A stretch of 64,000 nucleotides of DNA from Drechslerella dactyloides (lineage: Eukaryota > Ascomycota > Orbiliomycetes > Orbiliales > Orbiliaceae): positions 2,666,001-2,730,000 of the forward strand of contig JAGTWJ010000019.1 of the NCBI GenBank assembly GCA_020064725.1, given 5' to 3'. Both the position numbers and the translations under genes were made by a program. The notes beneath the pieces are model-generated. The model had not been told where the DNA came from, ran no database searches, and saw only the letters and a list, made by a program, of their open reading frames with translations. Of this stretch, positions 1 through 12,313 are shown one piece after another; position 1 is the first letter of the stretch, and every line of letters starts with the position of its first letter.

Positions 1-2639
1 AAAGCTGTCCGAACAGACTCCGGAGCATGAAACGCCTGGGCAGCTGGCTTCGCTTGCTCGGTGCGACGGGAAGGCACAGCTAAGCAGACGAGGTAGACGG
101 ACAGGCCAGAACGAAGTGCTATCGATATCGACAAGTGCTTACGGGACCCACGGACAGACAGGAGCCTAGGCAGGACCTTGCAGGAGGAGAATGCGAATGG
201 GCGTCCGTCTGTAGGTGCACGGGTGCTTTGTCATGCAAGAACAAAAATAAAAATGAGCACAGCATTTAATGATAATAGGTAACCGCGATATCGCAATACG
301 ATATATTAAACCGGTACGCTGGCCACTGGGCGTGGGCGCCGGGCTTCCTTCCGTCTAATCTGCTCTGGGCGGTGTTGCACACGACCTGTTAACCACACAC
401 TTCGCTCCCATTCAGCATCACTACAGACTTATATTTCTGGGTTGGGCACCAACCGAGCAGAAAACGTGGGGAGAAGCAGGTAAGTGATAGCGGAGCGGCA
501 GCTACTGCAGCGCCTACTTTCTTCAGTGCCTTGCTTTAGTTCGACTCAGGCCGGGTCCTCGGCCGTCTTTCGCAAATGCAATGGCCACAGCCCGGGGTTC
601 AGAGGCCGTGATCTCTGAAGGGGGTGCTGCTTCTTTGGCGAGGCTGCAGTCGCCGAAAGTCAGATCGGTTCCAGGGTCCGCCCAAGCTGCTGGCGACTGG
701 CAGCGAGGAAAATAAAAAGTGGAAAACGGGAAACCAGTAGCAAGTGCTAATAACGGTGGGCGTGGACAGCAAGGTACATGGCATGGACATGACTTATGTC
801 CACTGTCGCCGAAGTCAGAAACGTGAGCAGTACCTGCTTTAGGGAGGAAAGGAACAAAATAATGAAAAGGAAGCGACCAAAATTCGAAAAAGTCACATTC
901 CTGTTCTGATTAATTTGAACTCGATCTTCAGGTTCTCCTCGGACAAGGCCTGGTCTTAGATCCCAACGGACCAAGGACACCAGGCATCCTCATGGCGGAT
1001 TTCGCGCTTTGCATGTTGGCTAGCCCAGCTTCAGTTGTTCATTGTAACCATCTGTGGGGAGAGCCTCAAACAGCGGCATGCGCAGCAGCCATGGCCAAGG
1101 GTCTACCCGAACCCTTAATAGCAACATCGCGTGCTTCGAGGGACATCATAATGTGGGCAGCGTCATTCTACGTGAAGATGGAGGTATGTATGTATGTATG
1201 TATGTACCTCGAGTGTCTCTCTGTTCATGTTTTTTGCCTTTACCCGTCATCATTATGCATGAACTGGCTGATAAGGAGATACTATTGTTGAATTATAATA
1301 CGTTGGAAACCATTCACCCAAACAGGGGAACCTGTCGTTTGGGTGCAAATGCAGACGCATGTGCGTCAGCGAGCGGATTCGAGCTTTTTGCAGAACCAAA
1401 GACCTGCCAAATCGTCCGAAAAACCAACTGGCACAGACAGACCTCCATTTGCAACAGCGCTGGGGGCCGGCCATGATGGGGGTGGGAACGGAAGGGAAGC
1501 CTTGATGAACTCGAACATGTTGCCAAAAAAACGCGCAACCGAAAACTAGCGTCGTTTTTCTTGCTTCATCAGCACGAGGCGCCTTGACGCAGAACGATAA
1601 AGACTGTTCCTATCTACTGGAAAATGCATCCGAGTCGGGTTAAGGTAAAGTTTGAGGCAGAAGGGAATCGACAGGATAGATAAGAGATCGGAAGAGCCAA
1701 TGATACGAAAGACGTTTAGCTGATGGTAGCGCGAAGAGCTGTGTCGTCCCACCAGGCACTAAACCGAATCTGCAAATAAATGATGATAATGGGAAACCCC
1801 CAAGTTGTCTTGAATTGGGCGGTCTGGCGTGGGAGGAAGTCAGTGATGGGAGGCGCTGGTGGGGTCGCCTAGGATCAAAGGAGGTTTGCAGGGCTCAAAA
1901 CTGTGGGGGCGGGAAGGAGTTCAAAGAAATGCTCGTCCCTAACTACGGTATCGGGTACGGACTGGCGAAAAATGTGATTTCAATCGTCCAGGGCATTCAA
2001 ATGCTATTCTCCAGCAGGCAGCTCGATAACTGAAAGTCGAATCCCGAAGTTGCCGCTCTGGAGCCAACCCCTGTTGGCCCGACCGAGCTCGGTCGACCAC
2101 GGCCAAACCTATTAGCCTCGCGAGGAGCGGCTGCGAGTGCATCGACGGGACATGCTGGCCGAGCTGTTGTGGATTGTTACACTCGATGCATTAATTGATA
2201 TCTGCGGGATGGGGTGCACAAGACGATTTCATTAATGAATACCGCCGCCACGCCCGCCCGCCCTTTGACGACCCTTCCGAAATTCCCCAGAACATTTCCC
2301 CAGACAGTCAGTACTATACATACACACATTTATAATCACAACCAGGCTTTCAGGCAGGTAGGTTTCTGTCTCCCTTGATCGAACAACGTCGACATGCATC
2401 CAGCGTTGGCCAACTGCGCACTGCAAACGGACCGGAACTCCTGACCGAAAAAGACTCCCAAGCAAAAACGTTAACACAGGCGAAAACCGAGCGACGAATC
2501 GAATCGAGTCTGATTGCATATCGCATCTAGATAAATGTCACTGCACCGCTAGTCGTCTCCACCATCATCGGCACTAGCAGCGTTCATTCGGCCACTTAGC
2601 TTCAACAAGTACGTTTTCAACGGCCCATCGGCGTATTGC
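1..2639. other. Intergenic, no gene recognised
   Basis: I see no reading frame with recognisable protein features or convincing splice structure on either strand. The only clear structure is a short tetranucleotide run (GTAT units) at about 1184-1206. The right end is the downstream flank of the F-box-like gene, whose last exon could reach slightly below 2640. Confidence 0.5.
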
Positions 2640-3389
2640 TTAAGTAATAGATCGGATAAACTTACGGTTCCAGCCAAGTTTCTTCCACTCACGCTCCTGC
2701 TCGTGAACTTGTCCTCGGAAATGCACGATCGTCTTGTCCAACCGTACTTCCAGCTCGTCCTTCTTGCGCGTGACGCTGGTCTGATGGAACTTTAACTGGA
2801 TGATGCTAAATCCCTCGGGTACGAACCCGTGCGGGATCGCACTCGAGGTTTCCGTTAATAGGGTCGCTGAGGCTTTTACTGCAGCCTGGATGTTCAAATA
2901 GTACTGCAGCATGAAGCTGTACGGAGCACTGCAGCGCGGACCGAGTGCAATGAGAGTCAATTCGACCAGGCCGGTAGCGAGCTGAAAGCAGTCCTGTAGC
3001 AGCTCGGATTTGAGCATGGCAGACCCTTCGCCAACCGTCACTTTGCGCACGAGGCTCGCGTTGGATTGCCCGATTCCCCGCAAAAACAGCTGTGCCTGGC
3101 CGAGGCCATCGAAATGGTCGTCCTCACAGGTGGCATTGGGCGCATGGATGCAGAAGCTGTTCTTCGAGTACAGCAGCGCAATACCCTCGTTGTGGATTTT
3201 CCTACAGGTTCGCAGGATTTGTGGGTACAGCGGGGAAGGCTCCTCCGAGGTGGCGGTGACAGAGTCCTTGTTGGCGTAGGGCCATACCTCCGGCTTGCCG
3301 CTTTCTTCGGATACAAATGTGGATACCAGCAAGTTCTCCAGAATGAGGAGGCGGATCTCCGTTGGAAGTCCTAGTAGGGTTGCCGCCAT
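2640..3389 (-). CDS. F-box/2EXR-like hypothetical protein
   Basis: Single open frame of 249 codons starting at the ATG at 3389. The N-terminus reads LPTEIRLLILENLL, the hydrophobic F-box-like opening common in Pezizomycotina proteins of unknown role. At about residues 55-75 comes the usual follow-on of this family, a conserved run about old relatives and cell-line entry (RTCRKIHNEG then LLYSKNSF). True F-box proteins recruit substrates to SCF ubiquitin ligases, but most fungal members of this lineage-expanded group have no assigned substrate. The 3' end is uncertain: good donor sequences (GTGAGT near the EREW codons, GTAAGT just after) raise the chance of a last intron, with the C-terminus ending somewhat further left. 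The gene is divergent from homoserine dehydrogenase with about 780 bp between them. Confidence 0.65.
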   Translation of the reverse strand: MAATLLGLPTEIRLLILENLLVSTFVSEESGKPEVWPYANKDSVTATSEEPSPLYPQILRTCRKIHNEGIALLYSKNSFCIHAPNATCEDDHFDGLGQAQLFLRGIGQSNASLVRKVTVGEGSAMLKSELLQDCFQLATGLVELTLIALGPRCSAPYSFMLQYYLNIQAAVKASATLLTETSSAIPHGFVPEGFSIIQLKFHQTSVTRKKDELEVRLDKTIVHFRGQVHEQEREWKKLGWNRKFIRSIT

Positions 3390-4170
3390 TCTACCAGTAT
3401 ACTATAAATATGGAATATAGAGAAGCTAGAACTATATCAACGTCGAATATCTATATCGACAAAAGACTCGATTATCGATGGGCCATGGACAGCTATATAT
3501 GAAGTATCGCGATCGTATAGGTAGCTGCTAAATGGTTTCTGTGAATGGTAGCGGACTGGGAATATCGAGCGGATTGTATTTGATTACTTTCATCAAAGCA
3601 GTCAATTTCGAGCGGAGACGCGCTCAGATATAGCTCTCAGACCCCACCGTTTCACCCTGTCTGACAGCACCGCGAACATGGCCACCGAATCCATTCAGCC
3701 CATTCCAAAATCATGATTTCGGCACCTGCGCGCAGAGAGTCGCTGGTCAAAATTACCCAACCGGGCAAAGCCTCGTCTCCAGCCGAGGGGCGCACTGGCG
3801 GACCTGCTTACGCTATTGGGTTGTTCCAGGCTTCTGCTGACGCTGCTGACAGCGCTGACATAGGCCAACGGCTGCAGGGCTGGCCAACGGATTCGTCCAT
3901 GATATCCTCCGTTCGCTGTAGGAGCATTCAAAGACGGATGCTACTTCGTGGCACTTCTCGGCATGGGATAGCTCGATAGACGAGTTCTGAGCGAAGGTGT
4001 TTGCGCGAAGAGGTCGACGGGTGTAGTGCCGCCGACGGCAAGCTGCGTTGTCGCGTGTGTTGTTCAAGGTTGCACAGCGGCTGCCGACGCCGATTGCGGA
4101 GCCGCTTTCTTTTTGGACATCCACCGCAATTGCGCGCAACAGCTTCACAGGAATAAACAGCTTGCACACG
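3390..4170. promoter_or_regulatory. Shared upstream region of F-box-like and HOM6 genes
   Basis: This 781-bp divergent intergenic stretch should contain both promoters. No TATA box or factor site stands out by eye, and the small frames in it look like chance. Confidence 0.4.
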
Positions 4171-5396
4171 ATGACAAAGGATATCAAAGTCGCCATCATA
4201 GGTGCGTCAGCTGATAGCATCCGTTACATAGTAGACTTCTCGCTAATCCAGCATTATCAGGCGTTGGAGGAGTCGGCAAGGCATTCATCGCGCAGCTAGA
4301 CAACTATATCCAGAGGAATCATGCGACCATCTCAATCTCCGTTGTCTACGTAGCCCGCTCGAGCGCCGCTATCATCTCAAGAGACTACTCGCCTCTGCCA
4401 TTGACAGCTATCGTTCCAGAGAAGCTCGATGCAGTTGGCGGCCCGCCATTGTCCGTCCCGGACTTGATCCAGTTCCTCAAGAACTCTGGGAGCGAAGCCA
4501 TCGTCATAGACAATACCTCGTCAATTGAACTGGCAAGACAGTACCCAGATTTCCTGAAGGCCGGCATCCATATCGCCACTCCGAACAAGAAGGGCTTTTC
4601 GTCTGAGGAGTCGCTATGGAACGATATCTTTGCAGCAGCGGGCAACAATACTGGCAGCGGAGGCTACGTCTTCCATGAATCGACGGTTGGAGCTGGATTA
4701 CCCGTTATCAGCACTATAAAGGATCTGATAGACACCGGTGATGAAGTTGAAAGGATCGAGGGCGTTTTCTCTGGGACCCTAAGCTTCCTGTTCAATCAGT
4801 TTGCACCGGCCGGTGAGAGCGGCGCTGCAAAAGCCTTCTCTGAGGTCGTCAAATTCGCAAAAGATGCAGGATATACCGTATGCTTACAAGTCCCTGTCTG
4901 TTTGTGTCATTCCTGGCTAAATGTCTTCTAGGAACCAGATCCGAGAGACGATCTTAACGGCATGGACGTAGCGCGGAAGCTCACTATCCTCGCCCGTCTT
5001 TCCGGTCTCGCCATACCTTCTCCGACCTCGTTCCCAGTACAATCCCTCATCCCTAAGCCGCTGGAGTCTGCGTCTTCCTCCCAAGAGTTCATGGCAAACC
5101 TGCCAAACTACGACGCTGAGATGGGACAGCTGGCTGAGGAAGCCAAGAAGGAAGGCAAGGTCATCCGCTTCGTAGGCAGCATGGACGTGGCGTCAAAGGC
5201 TCTTAAAGTCGGGCTGGAGAAGCTCGATGCCTCGCACCCTATTGCTACATTGAAGGGTAGTGATAACGTTGTGGCGTTCTACACTAAGCGATATGGTGAT
5301 CGCGCATTGGTCGTGCAGGGCGCCGGTGCGGGTGCTGATCTCACTGCTATGGGCGTGCTCTCCGATGTCATCAAAATTATAGAACGAATAAAATGA
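4171..5396 (+). CDS. HOM6: Homoserine dehydrogenase
   Basis: This enzyme reduces aspartate semialdehyde to homoserine with NAD(P)H, the branch step towards threonine, methionine and isoleucine, in the cytosol. Three exons (4171-4201, 4261-4877, 4932-5396) with introns of 59 and 54 nt give 370 residues, close to the usual fungal monofunctional length. Splicing restores the N-terminal Rossmann motif VAIIGVGGVGKAF, split by intron 1 inside the first glycine of the loop. Downstream features are the TPNKKGFS segment, the ESTVGAGLPVI and EGVFSGTLSFLF motifs, the EPDPRDDLNGMDVARKL substrate-binding segment that begins exon 3, and a C-terminal GAGAGADLTAMGVLSD motif. No aspartokinase domain is fused. 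The start ATG is the first one in frame with the nucleotide-binding loop. Confidence 0.95.
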
Positions 5397-5603
5397 GGGA
5401 TGGAAGCATACTCATTTCATATGTTTTATGTACAAAGACACTTTGACAATATAAACAATTGTTCTCTCTCGCATATCAATCAGACCGAGGTGCTACAGCC
5501 AGACTTACTGTGCCGACAAAAGGTCGGGTTCAAAACGGACTCGAACACAAAATACAGAAAATTATTTGTCGAGCAGAAGCCAACAACCTAGCTGTCATAT
5601 ATT

Positions 5604-8237
5604 TTAGCTGCTCGTATGACTGATGTGAGCCTCAAACCTCGACGCGATACTTAAAACCTCAGAGTCCGTCCGAGACCCTCCCAAGAACGTCACCCCAAAC
5701 GGCAGCACAGACTCCGCCGTTCCATTCTGCGCACCATCAGTGCCGGGTAACGGGTAGGTGCCGGCCGGAACTGCAACAGCGCAAAGGTCATTAACATTTC
5801 CAAAGTGCGTAAAGGTTCCCAGCGTCGAGTTGAGCGAGATTGGCTCAGCTAGCATCCGCTCGACAGTCGGGTGGAGCGGAGACGTAGGGACCACAAGTAC
5901 GGAAATACCCGCGGGAGAAAATATGTCCATCATCTGTCGAATGCACCTATACATGTACATTATTAAAGTGCCCAGAAAATCTGTAATATAGGATATCAAT
6001 ACTCACAATGCCTGTTTGTGCAAATCTCTGAAGACATCGACTGCACTACTCTTCCTCGCGATCACCTGCTCGAAAAGCTCCCTGATCACCGGGTGCAGCG
6101 CATCGCGGTTCTTATCCATAAAGTCATCCGGCAGGCTGGCTAGCCGCTCCATGACAAACGTTCCATCATAAAGGATTTTCCCAGCATTGTCGAACGGCGC
6201 CCAGTCAACGGGTACCAGCTTTCCGCCGATCTCCTGGAGTCTTTTCACTGTGTCGTTGAACATCTGCCGGAAGGTAAACGTGCAGACTGACAATGCCTCC
6301 GGCGGTGGAATCCCGAACTTGAAATTCTTGAAATGGGCATCTACAGATCTCAAGATGGGCGGAGTGGCTTTAGCGTATCGGTCAGCGGAGTCGTAGCCCT
6401 CGAGAAGCGACCAGACGATGCGTGCATCCTTGATGTTTGCCGTCATAAAAGAGCAGCAGTCCAACGAAAGACAGGCAGGCGTGACGCCCGTGATGGAGAC
6501 GGTGCCTCTGGTCGGCTTGAACCCAACAACGCCATTGAACAGCGCGGGGACCCGGCCGGAGCCCGCGGTGTCAGTCCCCAGACTGAACGAGACGAGTTTT
6601 GCGCCGACAGAGACAGCGCTGCCAGACGAGGAGCCGCCGCTTATGTAGTCTTTGTTGAAGACGCTGCGTGGGATGCCATAGGGGGTTCGTGTGCCGTTCA
6701 GTCCAGTGGCATATTGATCCAGATTCGTCTTGCCAATGTGGATTGCACCCTGGGCGATGCACTTGTCGTACACAGCAGCAGACCGCGTCGGGACGAATGC
6801 GAGCGGTGGACAAGCCGTGGTGGTAGGTACGCCCGCGACATCGATGGAATCCTTGACGCTAAACGGCACGCCCCAGAGCGGCGGCAGGTTGCGTCTGTCG
6901 GGATGCGCCTTCATGAGCCCCTCTGCACGAGCGAAGGCGACCTTTTTCTCGATCAAGTGGATGAAGACGGCTGGGTCCACTTTAGAGTATTCCTCGATTT
7001 TGTTAAATACGGCCTCGAGGACACTTATCGGCGAGACACCAGCTCTGTAAGACCGCTGAAGGTCGTCGATGAGAAGAGATCCATCCCAAGCTTGTGGTGT
7101 TTGGGGAGGTGACTTGACCTCGGATCCGTCCGAAGAGACGTATGCAATGTCTGATTTTTTATTTTCCGAGGCTGTGGAAGACGGTCCATCTGTAGAATAC
7201 TGCTTTAGGGCCTCGATCAGGGGATCGAGAGAGCCAACAAAGCCGAATAAGCCCTGGGACCAGTATATCATGTCGAGCGATGCCGCCTTGTAAGGCGGAT
7301 TGTATCCATCTGTGATTTCTGCAATGGCGCCTATTTGTCCTGTCAGAAGTTGCATTATTTTTACTTGTGAATTCTCTGACATGCATCCGACGTACAGCAC
7401 TCAAATCCACGGTCGTTTGCCTCTCGCAGCGTAGTTGTAACGCAGCATTCGGTTGTCTTGAGGGTTATCCAGTTAATGATCAGCCCGATGCAATGGATAA
7501 TATGAAGTTGTACTCACGACTCCTATTATCAAATTAGAACGTGAACCGTTATTTACAATGTTCGCTGAATAGTTGACGGCTTACCACCAATGATTAAATG
7601 AGTTATGGCATTCTTCTGCAGGATCTCCATCAGCCTAGTATTGTAGAAAGCGCCCTTGCCAGGCTTGTCCACGACAATTTCGGATTCATATGGCTGGAGC
7701 TCGTCAACAAAATCGTGGCCGTACTCCCCGCGGACCAGAAGGCGTCCCATGGGACCCTTATCGCCGATGGTTTGCACGTGCTGCTTGTTTCCCGGAGCAG
7801 CAGCTTGACGGACAAGCTTCGAGGAAGGACAGTCAGACAGATCCGGAAGATGACCCTCTATATCAAGAAGTTACTTTTGAGCCTCATAGCAACGGAACGG
7901 TATAGATTTGGAAATTCACAGTACCTCTTGTATGGACCACGGGAAGCCCAAGACTACGCCAGGCCTCGAGCAAACTGGCGGTCGGTTTGATTGCAGCCTG
8001 GACATTCGTGAGATCGCCCCCCTGAATACATCGAGATTAACTGTCTGTATCGAATGCATATAGCGGGGTACAATACGGCATCTCGTATGATACCTGAATA
8101 TGGCCGAATCCGTTTTCAAGCAGGAAGTCCCGCTGCATATCAATGATGAGCAAAGCCGTTGCGGCGGACGGGAATGTAAATGCATACGGCTTCGCAGAGA
8201 AGATGATCTTCTCCGGGAGAGACTTTGATATGGCCAT
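5604..8237 (-). CDS. Isochorismatase-allophanate hydrolase-like fusion protein
   Basis: Seven exons join in phase into 748 residues: 8237-8094, 8021-7925, 7857-7585, 7522-7518, 7456-7396, 7330-6007 and 5946-5604. Residues about 25-235 form an isochorismatase-like cysteine hydrolase with a visible triad: Asp33 (LLIIDMQRDF), Lys145 (VDKPGKGAF) and Cys178 (GGVTTECCV). Residues about 275-748 are an amidase-signature domain with Lys353 (PFSVKDS), cis-Ser427 (SGGSSSGS) and nucleophile Ser451 (GTDTAGSGRVPA). The Lys-Ser-Ser spacings of 74 and 24 equal those of allophanate hydrolase AtzF, and the ACLSLDC segment is also allophanate-hydrolase-like. Biuret hydrolase is an isochorismatase-type enzyme whose product is allophanate, so a biuret-to-allophanate-to-ammonia route in one chain is my inference. 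A ureidoacrylate-type first step is the alternative. The separate C-terminal domain of AtzF is absent. An NCS1 permease is divergent upstream. Confidence 0.85.
7518..7522 (-). other. Apparent 5-nt microexon
   Basis: This piece (GAGTC on the minus strand) is flanked by introns 7523-7584 (62 nt, GTAAGC...ATAG) and 7457-7517 (61 nt, GTGAGT...CAAG). Including it produces the family-invariant GGVTTE loop, with phase kept on both sides. Leaving it out breaks the frame before the catalytic cysteine, and I found no alternative acceptor that restores it. Confidence 0.75.
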
Positions 8238-10202
8238 GGCGGGATTGAAGGTGGAACTGTTGTATGTCGAGTGCGTTGCAACGTTGGTTTCCCCGATTCT
8301 GATACAAGGATATTGATATACCGGACCGGAATACATGCATATGCTTGCTCGCGGAAGACAGAAAGACAGCGATTTCGCCGTTCAGATCGCGGTGTTAAAA
8401 GGAACGAAGAGGCTCTATTTAAGCAGAGCGATGGCCTGATATCCGGGCTAGAAGCCTACGCTAGATCAATCACGACGCGGCCGGCGCGGCCGAATCGCGG
8501 GCGAGATCCGGCGGTGGTCTCAATCACATTGTGAGTGTGAGCTCGAAGATTACCAGCTTGACCGGTTGATATCGAACCAAGGTTGGAAGTTACTAATTCA
8601 ATCGGTCTCCGCGGCTTTTGAGAACGTGGAGACCTAAAGCAGATACAGGATATACCGACGTCTCATCCACTTGCCTCGGAGCTCACGTCTACCTTGAGAG
8701 ACCTCCCAGGGTCCTGTGATGGGCGATATAGTGGATCCCTATGCTAGGAGTTCATGCCGTTCGCTCACTGCCTTTGCAGTAGGGCGCCGGTCATTGGTAG
8801 TACACCTGTCACAGTTTTGGAGAAGTGTCCGTCCTCTAGATCTGATGTCTTTTCAACGGTCTAATACCATCGAGTGTGCAGAGGTCCCTAATCCACAATC
8901 GGATGCACTCCATGCTGCAGGTCTTGTGTCAGGATTGATAATGTTGTACCAAAAGCACGTTCTGAAGCTGCCGTTCAAGGTGATATCCGTGATATAGTGC
9001 ATGCACGGTGGCCTACGGCCTGCTCGTTTGGCGAACGACCAGGATCAGACCTCGCCTACACGCCGGTTTGCAGATTGGCCCCGAACCCTGGTCCGCATGC
9101 CGTCTCTTGGTGGCGTTTCTGAAGTGATAGAGGCGAAAGCGAGAAGATATGGCCGGCGAACTGGCCGCGGCGCCCGTCGGCCAGCCTTAAAAGACCAACA
9201 TCTGCCAACCTATCCCACGCCGTCAGCACGTGCTCCTGCAACGCGGACTCTCGTTATCGGGATGAAAAGAGCTCCGGCACACGGCCAGAATGCCTCAAGT
9301 CAGATGAGAAGTACCAGGTATCGAAGGCGACAAGACATGTCTGGCCTGGTGTCAGTCGCGGCACCTGCTCGCGGCATAAACCGGCGCTGCGCAGATTATA
9401 TGTCTCGACTCCAAGTTGGAGATACAACTCCTCCCCATGAAGTTTGAATCAACTTCGTGGGGGACACCGAGCCAAAATCTGCCACATCCCTGCACAGTTT
9501 GGATGCCGTCCAAGCGGCATGGTGAACCTTTCGCGCGCTGGCGATTCGATTGTCCATTATCAATCATACATATGTGAAGAAATTTTCGCGGTTTACAGCT
9601 GCGGATACCATCGCCGCCGGGCCATAGGCAGAGCTGTACTCGAGCACCACCCTTGAGATCCTGCGACTCGCCTGAGTGCAGCTAATAACCTTATTCGAGG
9701 GGTTGGAATCTCGGGCGGTGTTTGGCCGCCCTCAGGCGCATCCGCCGTTATCTTTCTGGTTTCCGGCCGATTTGAGATGCATCTGCATCCTTGCATCTGC
9801 AGCGTCGGTTCCTCGATTACAGCCAAAGACATGACCCGACAGTCTGGGCCTGCCAACCGCCATCGATTGCGAACATATGTATGCACATGCTAGAGACACA
9901 GCGGGATGGAGGACAGCCATTTTCTCTCTTTCGAATGGTTCATTTTTTTTCTTCGCCCACCTGCAGCAGAGCTTAGCACGGCGATATCCACACGAGCTGG
10001 GTCGCGAGGATGGCTCCACTCTACAGTAGGCTCAAGACAACTACAATTGTACAATAAACGTGGGATGGCGAGAAGATTCAACTATAAATCCAGACTGGAC
10101 TTCGCCCTTGTGGTTTCGTCAGTCTATCGACTTTCAACCTCAGTAATCCGCTTTTCAGAGGGCTTCTCAAGGTTAGCCTTCAGGTGAAGACGAACGCTCA
10201 AC
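8238..10202. promoter_or_regulatory. Divergent upstream region of hydrolase fusion and permease
   Basis: A 1.97-kb stretch between two divergent genes with no recognisable coding sequence. Four HGATAR-type sites are visible (8936-8941, 9254-9259, 9557-9562, 9748-9753), the type bound by AreA-like nitrogen regulators. Their number is about what chance predicts for this length. A minus-strand frame also extends the hydrolase upstream to 8336, but the family alignment favours the ATG at 8237. Confidence 0.4.
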
Positions 10203-12313
10203 ATGGTCTCCCTCTCGTTACCATCATTGCCCACGCCATCTAGGATCAAGGCGAAAATTGGACCCCACTTACACCTCCAAGTTCCAACAAACCCGGGATC
10301 TTATGGCACTCCACGTTGGAGCAATCCTGGTACTGCTCACTTTTCCAATGATGAGGATACATATCCATCTACACGTGCTAGAATTCTCACTAATCAGATT
10401 ATAACTAGACCTGGACCCTGTTCCGCCAGAGAAGCGAACATGGGGCGCCGGCGACTACTGGGCATACTGGACGTCCGACATGCTTGCGCCTCCAGTAAGG
10501 ATTGCCCTGATACGCGCGATATCCGCAGCTCTAACGTTGGTGTATAATAGCTCGCCTCGACGGTGTCTGTTGTGATGTCACTAGGATTCACCGCAAAGTA
10601 CGCGTGCCTTAGAGCTCACAGCTTTTGAAGATAGGGCCTTGTTCTAACATGCTGCTAGGGCTACATTGCCAATTGTCTTCTTCGGATTCATGATTTGCTC
10701 TGTCGTCATCACTCTCACCGGCAAGATTGGTGCCCGATAGTACGTTTCGAGCTCGCTCTATATGTCGGATAAAGATTCAATTGCTAACTTGGTGCAACAG
10801 CTCGATTCCTTACCCCGTCGTCGTTAGAGGTATCTTTGGCATGTATGGCTCCATCCCGGCTATCCTGATCCGTGGCTTCGTCGCACTCATGTGGACAGCC
10901 ATTCTTTGGTGAGTAAACGTATGACCAATTTCAGAATGAAAGCCAAATGCTAAGAGACTGGCAGCGTCCAAGCTGGAGACTTTCTGCGAAACTGCATCAC
11001 AGCGATCTGGCCAAGCTTCGCCGGCTTCAAGAATACTCTGCCCCAGTCGGTGGGTATTGACTCGGCGGGTTTGCTCTGCTTCTTCCTCTATTGGATTGTG
11101 CAAACTATCCTGTCTCTTATGCCCATTGAAAAACTGAGGATTCTCTTCCTCATCAAGGCGGTTGTTGTTCCGCCTACTTTCCTTGCGCTGTTCCTGTGGG
11201 GAGCTATCGTTACTCACGGAGGCGGTCCGCTCGTTAAAGGTCCCACCAGGATCACCAGCACATACATGAACACAGCTTACAGCGCATTGACTGGGTTAAA
11301 CGTCATTATCGGTCTGTTTAGCTCTATGGCTGTCAACATGCCTGATTTCGGACGGTTCTCAAAGAACAACTTGGCTGGCTACAACCAGTTCTTCGCGCTC
11401 CCGGTAATTGGAACACTCGGCTCTTTGACCCCCATCTTTGTCACATCCGCCTACCAGGCCCAGCATGGTGAATTTCAGTGGTACATGCCGGCGATTATCG
11501 CCGACTTTGACAGCCGGGCTGCCAAGTTTTTCTGCGGCCTCAGCTTCATTCTCGCGACCATTGGAAACCAGATTGCCGGTAAGACGATCCTATCAGAAAT
11601 ATACGGGTTTGGATACTAATCGTGCCGTCAGCTGGAACGTTCCCGTTCTCCAACGATATCTCTGGATTGGCACCGAAGTATATCAACATCTTCAGGGCCA
11701 CTCTTCTCGCCGGTATCTTCTGCGTGGTCTGCCAGCCGTGGCTGATCATCAAGAACGCTGCAGGCCTTCTCGCCTTCCTCAGCGGATACTCTTGCATGAT
11801 GGGGCCCCTCGCTGGCGTGATCGTCACCGACTACTGGATTGTCAAGAAGCAGCGCTTCGACATCCGCGAGATGTACAAAGGACACGGAATTTACTACTAT
11901 TCCCACGGCGTAAACTGGCGAGCGTGGACCAGCTTTCTAGTCGGCTTCGCCCCGACGTAAGCACACTGCTCTCACCTCAATAATGACACCACGCTGATCA
12001 GCTGTAGCATCACCGGCTTTGCCAAGTCTATCTCGAACAGCCTCAACGTCGGCGGCGCTTGGAAGATCTGTAAGTAGCCTCGGGTCATACGTCTGCGAAT
12101 TTCTGGCTAAGTTAAATAGATACTTTCGCCTGGCTCTTCGGCTTCACCGTCGCCTCCCTGACTCACTATGTCATCAATACCTACATCTCACCGCACCCAC
12201 CAACACTGCTGGACGCAGCAGTACTACCGCCGCAGATCGGCGAGGTTGTCGCGTCGGACGAGGAGGCGCCTATTGAGAAGCTCGGCTCTGTCTACAACGA
12301 GAAGGAGCTTTAG
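10203..12313 (+). CDS. NCS1-family permease (uracil/allantoin/purine-cytosine type)
   Basis: Proton symporter of the nucleobase-cation-symport-1 family, predicted in the plasma membrane with about 12 helices. Nine exons close in phase to 547 residues: 10203-10329, 10409-10494, 10551-10597, 10659-10739, 10801-10908, 10965-11578, 11632-11956, 12008-12069 and 12120-12313. The eight introns are 50-79 nt. Diagnostic segments are RWSNPDLDPVPPEKRTWG followed by DYWAYW at the N-terminus, GARYSIPYPVVVRGIFG, SMAVNMPDFGRFSKN, NQIAAGTFPFSNDISGL and VIVTDYWIVKK. The second and third motifs are reassembled only by splicing. The Fur4/Dal4-like signature places it in that branch, but the substrate (uracil, allantoin, uridine or other) cannot be set from sequence. 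It is divergent from a hydrolase predicted to free ammonia from a urea-like compound, so it may import that enzyme's substrate or a precursor. Confidence 0.9.

Noticed and set aside
2560..2700. Frameshifted extension of the F-box-like protein reading QYADGPLKTYLLKLSG
   Set aside because: The frame looks protein-like, but no intron placement I tried joins it to the main frame in phase, so it is noted only as an uncertainty of the 3' end.
8238..10202. Cluster of HGATAR nitrogen-regulator sites
   Set aside because: Four sites in about 2 kb is at or below the number expected by chance for this degenerate motif, so it is not evidence of nitrogen control.
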